This document shows, in pieces, positions 1-5,058 of a stretch of DNA of 5,288 nucleotides. Position 1 is the first letter of the stretch; each line of letters opens with the position of its first letter. The notes under the pieces are model-generated. The model saw only the letters and a list, made by a program, of their open reading frames with translations, was not told where the DNA came from and did not search any database. Both the position numbers and the translations under genes were made by a program. This DNA comes from Spirochaetaceae bacterium (GTDB taxonomy: Bacteria > Spirochaetota > Spirochaetia > DSM-27196 > SKKC01). Location of the stretch: the NCBI GenBank assembly GCA_003554375.1, contig PWGF01000041.1:1-5288 (forward strand), written 5' to 3'.

Positions 1-971
1 CAGGCGGGCCAGATCTTGCGGCCGCCGGCAGGCGGCACGATCTGGTCGATCCGGGCCTGGGCATCCGGGGAGATAGGGCCGAGTTCCGCTGCAGCGACGT
101 TGGACTCGAGCTGCTTCACGTTCCGGGCTCCGGGGATGACCACCGAGACGTCGTCATTGGCGAGAACGAAGCCGAGCGCCAGCTGGGCAAGCGTACGCCC
201 CTCGGCTTCCGCTATGGGGCGGAGCTTTTCGACGACCTCCAGATCGCTGAGAAACTGCTTGTGTTTCTCCGGATCCTCGAGCCAGCCCCGCCGGAAATCG
301 CCTTCTTGGAAGGTGCTGCCGGTCGAAAGCTTGCCGGTGAGGATGCCCATGGCGAGCGCGCCGCGGACGATCGTTCCCGCGCCGTGGCTGCGGCAGAATG
401 GGAAGATCTCTGCCTCGGGCGTGCGATTGAGGATGCTGTAGTCGATCTGCAGTGTGGCGGCGTTGCTCTCTTGGAAAAACTCCCGGATGTAGTCCGCCTC
501 GCCGGAGCTCACTCCGTAGGCGCGGACCTTTCCGTCCCGCTGGAGGCGTTCGAAGCCCTCCAGGAAGTTTTCCAAGGTAGGATCGCGGAAGTTGATGTGC
601 AGCTGAATCAGGTCGACGTAGTCGGTGCCGAGGCGAAGAAGGTTCTGCTCTACCCCTTCGACGACCTTCTGCGGGTCCGTGTAAGCGGAGCGCCCCGCCT
701 CGCCGTCGTAGCCCTTCCACCCGATCTTGGTGCCGACCACGAACTTCTCGCGCCGCCCGCGCATTGCGCGACCGAGGATCTCCTCACTGTGGCCGTCGCC
801 GTAGACGTCGGCGGTGTCGAAGAACTCGACGCCCTGATCGAGCGCGGCGCTGATCGTGTCGAGCGATTCCTTGTCATCGGCGGACCCCCACAGCCCGCCG
901 CCGATTGCCCAAAGCCCAATTCCGAGGCGGTTCACCTCGATTCCGGAGTTGCCGAGTGCGCGTCGTTCCAT
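1..971 (-). CDS. Aldo/keto reductase, AKR11/YhdN-IolS-like (3' end at or just beyond window edge)
   Basis: Predicted cytoplasmic NADPH-dependent oxidoreductase of the (beta/alpha)8-barrel aldo/keto reductase family, which reduces carbonyls to alcohols; the substrate cannot be told from sequence. I translated 323 residues from ATG 971 to the edge. The catalytic tetrad is complete: Asp52 and Tyr57 in FFDTADVYGDGHSEE, Lys82 in VVGTKIG, and His125 in LIQLHIN. The family segment LQIDYSILNRTPE (174-186) is present, and GALAMGILTGK (204-214) follows it. The cofactor-binding motif VIPGARNVKQLESN (278-291) lies near the C-terminus. The N-terminus MERRALGNSGIEVNRLGIG is the usual family start, and no other start fits upstream. 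No Shine-Dalgarno sequence precedes the ATG. The protein is already of full family length at the edge, and the last two bases read TG, so a TGA stop may follow immediately. It is probably its own transcription unit, 172 bp from the gene upstream. Confidence 0.95.
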   Translation of the reverse strand, partial: MERRALGNSGIEVNRLGIGLWAIGGGLWGSADDKESLDTISAALDQGVEFFDTADVYGDGHSEEILGRAMRGRREKFVVGTKIGWKGYDGEAGRSAYTDPQKVVEGVEQNLLRLGTDYVDLIQLHINFRDPTLENFLEGFERLQRDGKVRAYGVSSGEADYIREFFQESNAATLQIDYSILNRTPEAEIFPFCRSHGAGTIVRGALAMGILTGKLSTGSTFQEGDFRRGWLEDPEKHKQFLSDLEVVEKLRPIAEAEGRTLAQLALGFVLANDDVSVVIPGARNVKQLESNVAAAELGPISPDAQARIDQIVPPAGGRKIWPA

Positions 972-977
972 GTATAG

Positions 978-1006
978 AGGGTAGGGGCGGCGGCGCCTGG
1001 GGTCAA
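978..1006 (-). promoter_or_regulatory. Candidate promoter of the aldo/keto reductase, possibly leaderless
   Basis: Reading the minus strand, TTGACC (1006-1001) is followed after 17 bp by TACCCT (983-978). This -10-like hexamer fits TANNNT but matches TATAAT at only three of six positions. It occupies -12 to -7 relative to the ATG at 971, which would place the transcription start at the start codon. That agrees with the missing Shine-Dalgarno sequence. The -35-like box lies inside the first unit of the tandem repeat, so similar boxes recur upstream. This is inference from spacing only. Confidence 0.3.
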
Positions 1007-1077
1007 GGCGCCGCGCGGGGTGAAGGCGCCGCCCGGGGTCAAGGCGGCGCCGGGTCAAGGTGCAGCGTTGGGCAAGG
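999..1077. repeat. Degenerate 18-bp tandem repeat, about 4.5 copies
   Basis: Units on the plus strand are 999-1016 (GGGGTCAAGGCGCCGCGC), 1017-1034, 1035-1051 (one base short), 1052-1069 and a partial copy at 1070-1077. The core GGGTCAAGG is kept in most units, with TGAAGG in the second and GGGCAAGG in the last. GGCGCC palindromes recur at 992, 1007, 1025 and 1046, so adjacent units can pair with each other. The array fills much of the 172-bp gap between the reductase start and the beta-barrel gene stop. It has no spacers and no matching gene, so it is a simple intergenic repeat of unknown role. Confidence 0.8.
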
Positions 1078-1143
1078 TGTAGAGCGAGTAGCGCCGATCG
1101 AGATTGCCGCTATGAAGCGGACTGCGCAGAGGGAGTTCGGCAC

Positions 1144-1899
1144 CTACAGGTCTACATCGAGCGGTACTGCGAATCCCGCGGACACAGCGACACTGAGGAT
1201 CCGCGGCCCTTCGATCTCGGTATCGGTGCCCTCGATATTGTCGAAGGGAGAGTTAAACGAGCGGAAAGCTGTGAGGTCGAGCACAACGCTGCCCACCCCG
1301 AGGTCGACGCCCATGCCGGTGCCGCCTCCCACCCCGACCAGGAAGCGGTTGTCCACCGTGAAGCTTCCGGAGTCGTCCGGAACCTCCTCTCCATCTTCGA
1401 GCTGGGCACTGTAGCCGCGTCCCAGTACGATGGCGAAGTGTGGGCCGAAGAGCGCGTGGAAGGAGAGTATGCCCGCCTCCGCCCGCGGTTTCAGGTAAAT
1501 CGGGAGGTCCAGCATGGCGTACGAGTCCACACTCTGGGTAGAGATTTCGGTGTGGGAACCGGAGGCCGGATCATGGACGTAGCCCGCTTCTGCGAACCCG
1601 CCACGGCGCATGGCAATTCCAAGCTGCGGTTGCACGGCCAGATGCGAAGTCAGCCCGATCTGCAGGAACGAAGATACAGTGAACCCCAATCCCCAAAGAT
1701 TGCCGACTGCTATAGCGTCCCCTTCGGCGCTGTCCATGTCGGCAATCAGCTCGTTCCAGTGCGAACCGGTATACGCGCCGAGGTTAACCCCGCCCTGGGT
1801 CCCGAGTGAGAGACCAATCTCCTGAGCCGGCACGGTTACCGAAGCAATGAGCGCCACCCCCACCATCAGCCCGATACGGCGCCCACGTATTGGTATCAT
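1144..1899 (-). CDS. PorT-like outer-membrane beta-barrel protein
   Basis: Predicted 251-residue outer-membrane protein resembling the OMP_b-brl_2/PorT-type beta-barrel family (PF13568); its specific function is unknown. The N-terminus has basic residues (R5, R7, R8), a hydrophobic core at about 9-23 and a probable signal peptidase I site after VPA (residues 23-25), leaving mature QEIGLSLG. The remainder is alternating hydrophobic/polar, glycine-rich strand sequence: SHLAVQPQLGIAMRRGG (85-101), YAMLDLPIYLKPRA (127-140), FHALFGPHFAIVLG (147-160), and a final hairpin at about 198-248. Acidic or polar stretches at 105-124 and 165-183 look like surface loops. The last residue is Leu, not the aromatic residue common in larger porins. 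ATG 1899 was chosen because it begins the signal peptide and follows a strong Shine-Dalgarno sequence; the open frame extends to 2169, but that part is not protein-like. Family confidence is good, function is unknown. Confidence 0.88.
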   Translation of the reverse strand: MIPIRGRRIGLMVGVALIASVTVPAQEIGLSLGTQGGVNLGAYTGSHWNELIADMDSAEGDAIAVGNLWGLGFTVSSFLQIGLTSHLAVQPQLGIAMRRGGFAEAGYVHDPASGSHTEISTQSVDSYAMLDLPIYLKPRAEAGILSFHALFGPHFAIVLGRGYSAQLEDGEEVPDDSGSFTVDNRFLVGVGGGTGMGVDLGVGSVVLDLTAFRSFNSPFDNIEGTDTEIEGPRILSVAVSAGFAVPLDVDL

Positions 1900-1903
1900 C
1901 TTT

Positions 1904-1910
1904 CCCTCCC
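1904..1910 (-). promoter_or_regulatory. Strong ribosome binding site of the beta-barrel gene
   Basis: On the minus strand GGGAGGG is followed by AAAG and the ATG at 1899. It fixes the start at the signal peptide and rules out the in-frame upstream ATG at 2169. Confidence 0.8.
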
Positions 1911-1950
1911 AATCCGCCCTTCTTCCGTTTGAGTTCTTCTGTCCGGTTGT

Positions 1951-2063
1951 CTCAGAAGCGGCGAGGCCGTGCAACCTGCCTCTGAGCGCCGGAGTTCGCG
2001 ACTCTCCGGGCCCTTCGCTATGCAGCTGCGAATAGCCCGGGCGTGTGTACCGCGAACTCCGGC
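1951..2063. other. Structured intergenic region with nested inverted repeats
   Basis: The outer arms are a perfect 13-bp inverted repeat: GCCGGAGTTCGCG at 1988-2000 and its complement at 2051-2063. Inside it, CCGGGC (2006-2011) pairs with GCCCGG (2035-2040), and TTCGC (2014-2018) pairs with GCGAA (2028-2032), closing a 9-nt loop with a 2x2 internal loop. A smaller pair, CTCAGA (1951-1956) and TCTGAG (1981-1986), follows on the side nearer the beta-barrel gene. The structure begins about 40 bp after the permease stop and ends about 50 bp before the beta-barrel start. It could terminate permease transcription, although no T-run follows, or form a leader structure or small RNA for the beta-barrel gene. 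The pairing is certain; the role is not. Confidence 0.65.
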
Positions 2064-2101
2064 CTACCGGCTGCTTTCCTTCGCCTGTCGCCGTTCCTTC
2101 C

Positions 2102-3481
2102 TCATACCACGAACCCCGCACCGAGGGCCAGAACGACGATAAGCGGAGGGGGAACCTTCCGGGAGCCAAGGAGGGCGACGGTGAGCGCGGTTACGACGAG
2201 ATTGATCGGTTCGAATCCGCTCGCCTGCATGAGAATAACCGCCGCGATAGCGATGAGCCCACCGGCGACGGCGTTGATTCCTCGCAGGGCGATGCGGACG
2301 GCGCGAATCTGCTTCAAGTCTTCCCACACCGGATAGACGAAGTAGATCAGCAGAAGGCCCGGGAGAAAGATTCCGATTCCCCCGGCCATCGCGCCGAGCA
2401 CCTGGAAGCCGACCGAGCTGCCTCGCGCTGCCATGCCGCCTGCGTACGCGGCGAAGCTGAACATCGGTCCCGGGAGCCCTTGGACGAGGCCATAACCGGT
2501 GAGAAACTCCTGGTTGCTCATGAGCTCGCGTACTTCGACGAGCTCGCTGTGCATGACCGGCACCACCACCTGCCCGCCGCCGAAAACCAGGTAGCCGTAG
2601 CGGTAGAAGCTCTCGAAGAGCTGCGGAAGCTGGTACGGGAGCACGCTTGCCGCGATCGCCCCGCCTACGGCCAACACGCCGAACACGATTAGGTAACGCC
2701 ACGGAGGGGAAACCTGCGCTCGATTCCACAGGCCCTTTTCGCCGCTGAGGAGAATGGCGGTGAGTCCGCCGGCGACGAGGACCACCGGAAAGATCCACGG
2801 CGCGCGGATGAAGTACGTGACGACCGCTCCGAAAAGGAGTAGGAAGGCGGTCGTCCGGTTGGTGACCACCTTTCGTCCGATTCGGACGGTCGCGACAATG
2901 ATGAACCCTACCGCCATCGGACCGATGTAGCGGAGTACCTCATGCGATACGCCGTGCGCTTGGAGGAATTGGTAGAGGAACGAGAGGACGGTCATCGCCG
3001 TAAGCACCGGAAGCGCCCACACCAGCATCGTCAGAAGAGCCAGTACCGGCCCTCCCATCCGGTAGCCTACCGAGACAATCGTCTGCGTGCTTGTAGGGCC
3101 GGGAAGCATGCTACAGAGCGCGAGGAGCTCGATCAGGTCGTTTTCCGAGAGGTAGCGGCGCTTGGCGGTGAGCTGATGCGCAAAAACGCCGATGTGCGCC
3201 TCCGGCCCTCCGTATGCCCCCAGGGAGCACGTGAAGACATCCGCGAGAAACCGGCGCCACGGCACTCGCCGCGGGTTCGCCTGTGGGTCCCGCTGCGAAT
3301 CCGCCGGCGTCTCGGACTCCGTTTCCGAGGGCGCGTCTTGGCTCGTCTCCGGGGGCGTCTGCGACTGTGCGTACGATCCGCCGGTGGCGTCGGTTTCCCC
3401 GCCGTCATCGGGGCCACCCTCATCGGGACGCGAAGCGCGTTTGCTCCGGTCCGCGGGCGACCTTCGTGGGTGGCGTCGCAT
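2102..3481 (-). CDS. chrA: Chromate transporter (CHR/ChrA) family permease, long two-domain form
   Basis: Predicted 459-residue inner-membrane protein of the CHR family, whose studied members export chromate by proton-linked transport; the actual substrate here is untested. Both homologous halves are present. Half 1 has SLGAYGGPEAH (86-96) and MLPGPT (125-130). Half 2 has GYLVFGGGQVVVPVM (296-310) and QGLPGPMFSFAAYAGG (334-349). Many hydrophobic segments lie between residue 115 and the C-terminus, which ends inside the last one. Residues 1-75 are unusual: a basic start, then a Ser/Thr/Pro/Glu/Asp/Gln-rich, probably disordered tail ahead of the first membrane segment, making the protein longer than usual for the family. 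ATG 3481 was chosen for its GGGAGG ribosome binding site; an in-frame ATG at 3559 has no such signal. No chrB-like regulator is visible nearby, so a resistance role is unproven. It stands about 170-200 bp from both neighbours. Confidence 0.93.
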   Translation of the reverse strand: MRRHPRRSPADRSKRASRPDEGGPDDGGETDATGGSYAQSQTPPETSQDAPSETESETPADSQRDPQANPRRVPWRRFLADVFTCSLGAYGGPEAHIGVFAHQLTAKRRYLSENDLIELLALCSMLPGPTSTQTIVSVGYRMGGPVLALLTMLVWALPVLTAMTVLSFLYQFLQAHGVSHEVLRYIGPMAVGFIIVATVRIGRKVVTNRTTAFLLLFGAVVTYFIRAPWIFPVVLVAGGLTAILLSGEKGLWNRAQVSPPWRYLIVFGVLAVGGAIAASVLPYQLPQLFESFYRYGYLVFGGGQVVVPVMHSELVEVRELMSNQEFLTGYGLVQGLPGPMFSFAAYAGGMAARGSSVGFQVLGAMAGGIGIFLPGLLLIYFVYPVWEDLKQIRAVRIALRGINAVAGGLIAIAAVILMQASGFEPINLVVTALTVALLGSRKVPPPLIVVLALGAGFVV

Positions 3482-3486
3482 CTGTT

Positions 3487-3492
3487 CCTCCC
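3487..3492 (-). promoter_or_regulatory. Ribosome binding site of the chromate-transporter gene
   Basis: GGGAGG on the minus strand is followed by AACAG and ATG at 3481, a near-ideal arrangement. It decides for this start over the in-frame ATG at 3559. Confidence 0.8.
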
Positions 3493-3566
3493 TCTCGTGC
3501 CGCCCGGGTCGTCGCACGACAATGCACTGGCGGCAAACTGCGCGCGGCGGCGGGGACATACACCTC

Positions 3567-3596
3567 GCGCCCGCGCAGCCAAATCAACGCGGGCGC
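3567..3596. other. Perfect 9-bp GC inverted repeat between permease and ankyrin genes
   Basis: GCGCCCGCG (3567-3575) and its complement CGCGGGCGC (3588-3596) enclose a 12-nt loop, CAGCCAAATCAA. The stem lies about 57 bp beyond the ankyrin gene stop and about 85 bp before the permease ATG. It could end the ankyrin transcript or fold in the permease leader. No T-run follows on either strand, so it is not called a terminator. Confidence 0.55.
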
Positions 3597-3618
3597 TGCG
3601 CCGCGGGCGGCGGCCGGT

Positions 3619-3648
3619 ATGATAGCGGAATGGATACTTGGCGGGCAA
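3619..3648 (-). promoter_or_regulatory. Candidate promoter of the chromate-transporter gene
   Basis: On the minus strand TTGCCC (3648-3643) and TATCAT (3624-3619) are separated by 18 bp. The -10 matches TATAAT at five of six positions, the -35 at four of six. It lies just after the ankyrin stop codon and would give a leader of about 130 nt containing the 3567-3596 stem. It is the best sigma-70-like match I found in this gap. Confidence 0.35.
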
Positions 3649-3652
3649 CCGC

Positions 3653-4507
3653 TCAGCCGCCGGCGGCTTTTCGGTATAGTCGCCGCACCGCCGAGGTTCG
3701 CACGAGGGCGTCGTTGTACCGGACGTAGTCGCGGGCGGTTCGTCCCTCTATGTCGCGTGGCGTGGGATCAGCGCCGGCATCGAGCAGTAGGTGGAGCACT
3801 GCCGGCGCGGCGGAGTGCTCGGCCGCGATCATCAACGGCGTCCAGCCGTTCCTATCGCGCGCGTTCGGATCGGCTCCGGCTTCGAGGAGGGTGCGGGCCA
3901 CCTCGGGGTTCGGGTTTGACTCCGCGGCGAGCATGAGCGGGGTCCAGCCATCTTCGTTCCGCGCACCCACGTGCGCGCCGGCCTGGAGTAGCGCTTGGGT
4001 AACTCCGGGATTGTGGTTCGATTCGGCTGCGATCATGAGCGCCGTCTTTCCGTGCTCGTTCCGTGCATCTACTTCTGCTCCGGCTCTCAGAAGGGTCGTG
4101 CTCACATCCAGGTTCGGGTTCCTCTCCACGGCGTACATGAGCGCCGTGTGTCCTCCCCTGTCTCGCGCGTTCACCTCTGCTCCCGCTTGGAGAAGAAGCA
4201 GCACGAGCTCCGGGCTCGAGTTCGTTTCCGACGCCAACATCAGCGGCGTCCAGCCGTGCTCATTAGCTTCCTGCGGATCTTCGCCGGACTCGAGAAACTC
4301 TCGGAGGCACTCCGGCGTCATGCCGGCCCATTCCTCAGGGGAGAGCTCCGGCCACTCGGTTTCGTGAAATGCGGAGGCGGCGAGGAACGCCGCGATGACA
4401 GCAACGATAGTCTCCCATTCTTCTACGAAGAGCGCAGGCCATGCGTCACCGCCGAAAGCAGCTGTGCTTATGAAGACGACAATGGCGAGCATCAACGGTC
4501 GCTTCAT
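3653..4507 (-). CDS. Exported ankyrin-repeat protein
   Basis: A 284-residue protein with an N-terminal hydrophobic signal (residues 4-18, MKRPLMLAIVVFIS) that probably sends the rest to the periplasm. A second hydrophobic stretch, TIVAVIAAFLAASAF (33-47), could instead anchor it in the membrane. Five full ankyrin repeats start at Gly85, 119, 153, 187 and 221, each exactly 34 residues, with the pattern GWTPLMLAAESNPNPEV..LLEAGAD.NARD. Residues 51-84 align as a degenerate N-cap repeat and 255-284 as the C-cap. Ankyrin domains are protein-binding scaffolds without enzymatic activity; the partner is unknown. ATG 4507 was chosen for the signal sequence and the upstream GAGG-CGTT spacing; the open frame continues to ATG 4669 without a ribosome binding site. 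The gene is divergent from the TM2 gene. Confidence 0.9.
   Translation of the reverse strand: MKRPLMLAIVVFISTAAFGGDAWPALFVEEWETIVAVIAAFLAASAFHETEWPELSPEEWAGMTPECLREFLESGEDPQEANEHGWTPLMLASETNSSPELVLLLLQAGAEVNARDRGGHTALMYAVERNPNLDVSTTLLRAGAEVDARNEHGKTALMIAAESNHNPGVTQALLQAGAHVGARNEDGWTPLMLAAESNPNPEVARTLLEAGADPNARDRNGWTPLMIAAEHSAAPAVLHLLLDAGADPTPRDIEGRTARDYVRYNDALVRTSAVRRLYRKAAGG
3746..4255 (-). repeat. Five in-frame 102-bp ankyrin-coding repeats
   Basis: Each 102-bp unit encodes one 34-residue ankyrin repeat with no insertion or deletion between units. The best-conserved codons cover the TPLM/TALM turn and the AGA motif before the loop. Canonical ankyrin repeats have 33 residues; here the extra residue falls in the SN-P-NPEV turn between the two helices. 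Exact periodicity suggests expansion by duplication of one ancestral unit. Confidence 0.85.
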
Positions 4508-4845
4508 AACGCCTCGTCTGACCCCCTGCAGTCGGGTTCGTTCCCGTGCGAGCACCGTCGCCATTCTATCGAGCCCCCGAATACGCGGGCCTCCGAAAAG
4601 GCACCGCCCGGCGCCTGGAACGGCGGCGCGGAGCCAAGCAGCGCCGCCGGTTCGGCGGGCCCTCCGCATCTACACTCTAGGTTACACCCATATGCAAGAA
4701 TCGACTACCCGGGTTCCGTGCTCAGCCTGGCCGCCTTGGTCACCGGCGGGGCACTCGCTGCCGGACTTACGGCCCCAGTAGCCAACTGCGTCTGTCCTGT
4801 GGTCAACGGTTTGCGTAGAAGCGGGAAAATGTGTAGAAGTATGGT
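4508..4845. other. Divergent intergenic region between ankyrin and TM2 genes
   Basis: 338 bp with no convincing gene; the open frames here lack ribosome binding sites and family-like sequence. It holds a perfect 9-bp inverted repeat, CGGCGGCGC (4621-4629) and GCGCCGCCG (4641-4649), with an 11-nt loop. A conspicuously AT-richer island lies at about 4670-4700 in otherwise GC-rich DNA. The island contains TTGCAT (minus strand, 4697-4692), but no good -10 box at standard spacing, so an ankyrin promoter here is only a guess. If it is real, the 9-bp stem sits in the ankyrin leader. GTAGAAG occurs twice, 19 bp apart, at 4814 and 4833 just before the TM2 start. Confidence 0.5.
4811..4839 (+). promoter_or_regulatory. 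Candidate promoter of the TM2 gene, possibly leaderless
   Basis: TTGCGT (4811-4816) and TAGAAG (4834-4839) are 17 bp apart, each matching consensus at four of six positions. The -10-like box occupies -12 to -7 relative to ATG 4846, so transcription could begin at the start codon. The only Shine-Dalgarno-like sequence, AGAAG, is weak and overlaps this box. Confidence 0.25.
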
Positions 4846-5058
4846 ATGAACTCGAGCAAATCGCGCCTTGCGGCGCTTCTCCTCTGCTTCTTTCTGGGGT
4901 ACCTGGGGATTCACCGGTTCTACGCCGGGAAGGTGGGTACCGGGCTTATCTGGCTTGTCACCGCCGGCCTTTTCGGAGTGGGTATCGTGGTCGATTTCAT
5001 CCTGATACTCCTGGGCAGCTTCACCGACAGAGAGGGACGCAGGCTCCTTTCGTGGTAA
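4846..5058 (+). CDS. TM2-domain small membrane protein
   Basis: A 70-residue protein that is essentially one TM2 domain (PF05154), a widespread two-helix membrane module of unknown biochemical role. Helix 1 covers about 7-22 (LAALLLCFFLGYLGIH) and leads into the family hallmark GIHRFYAGKVGTG (21-33). Helix 2 covers about 34-57 and contains the typical glycine-rich LFGVGIVVDFI segment with Asp50. A short polar tail, DREGRRLLSW, ends the protein. The N-terminus is short and polar with two basic residues. It is the only plus-strand gene in the window and diverges from the ankyrin gene. The start is firm because ATG 4846 begins the domain; an ATG at 4841 stops after two codons. No strong ribosome binding site is visible. 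In other bacteria TM2 proteins are often stand-alone genes, as here. Confidence 0.92.
   Translation: MNSSKSRLAALLLCFFLGYLGIHRFYAGKVGTGLIWLVTAGLFGVGIVVDFILILLGSFTDREGRRLLSW

Noticed and set aside
261..977. Long plus-strand open frame opposite the aldo/keto reductase
   Set aside because: The minus-strand frame gives a complete catalytic tetrad and family motifs; the plus-strand frame is its shadow in GC-rich DNA.
999..1077. CRISPR array
   Set aside because: The units are directly adjacent 18-bp repeats with no spacers and no cas genes nearby.
2035..2050. Resemblance of minus-strand GTACACACGCCCGGGC to the conserved 3' region of 16S rRNA
   Set aside because: The match is a few bases long and imperfect, with no flanking rRNA sequence.
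1900..2169. N-terminal extension of the beta-barrel protein from ATG 2169
   Set aside because: It would overlap the permease stop region and the inverted repeat, has no family-like sequence, and the internal ATG 1899 has a signal peptide and a strong ribosome binding site.
2064..2798. Minus-strand open frame overlapping the permease
   Set aside because: It is an out-of-frame shadow of the CHR permease; its Arg/Gly-rich translation has no recognisable motif.
3482..3559. Extension of the permease to ATG 3559
   Set aside because: The ATG at 3481 has GGGAGG at ideal spacing; 3559 has no ribosome binding site.
3655..3671. Plus-strand terminator formed by the 14-bp palindrome AGCCGCCGGCGGCT followed by Ts
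   Set aside because: No plus-strand gene ends here, and the palindrome lies over the last codons of the ankyrin gene, where Ala-Gly codons easily create it.
4508..4669. Extension of the ankyrin protein to ATG 4669 or 4564
   Set aside because: It would bury the signal sequence; neither upstream ATG has a ribosome binding site, and the added residues are Arg/Gly-rich noncoding-type sequence.
4395..4781. Plus-strand open frame spanning the ankyrin start and the divergent gap
   Set aside because: No ribosome binding site or recognisable domain, and it overlaps the well-supported ankyrin signal sequence on the other strand.
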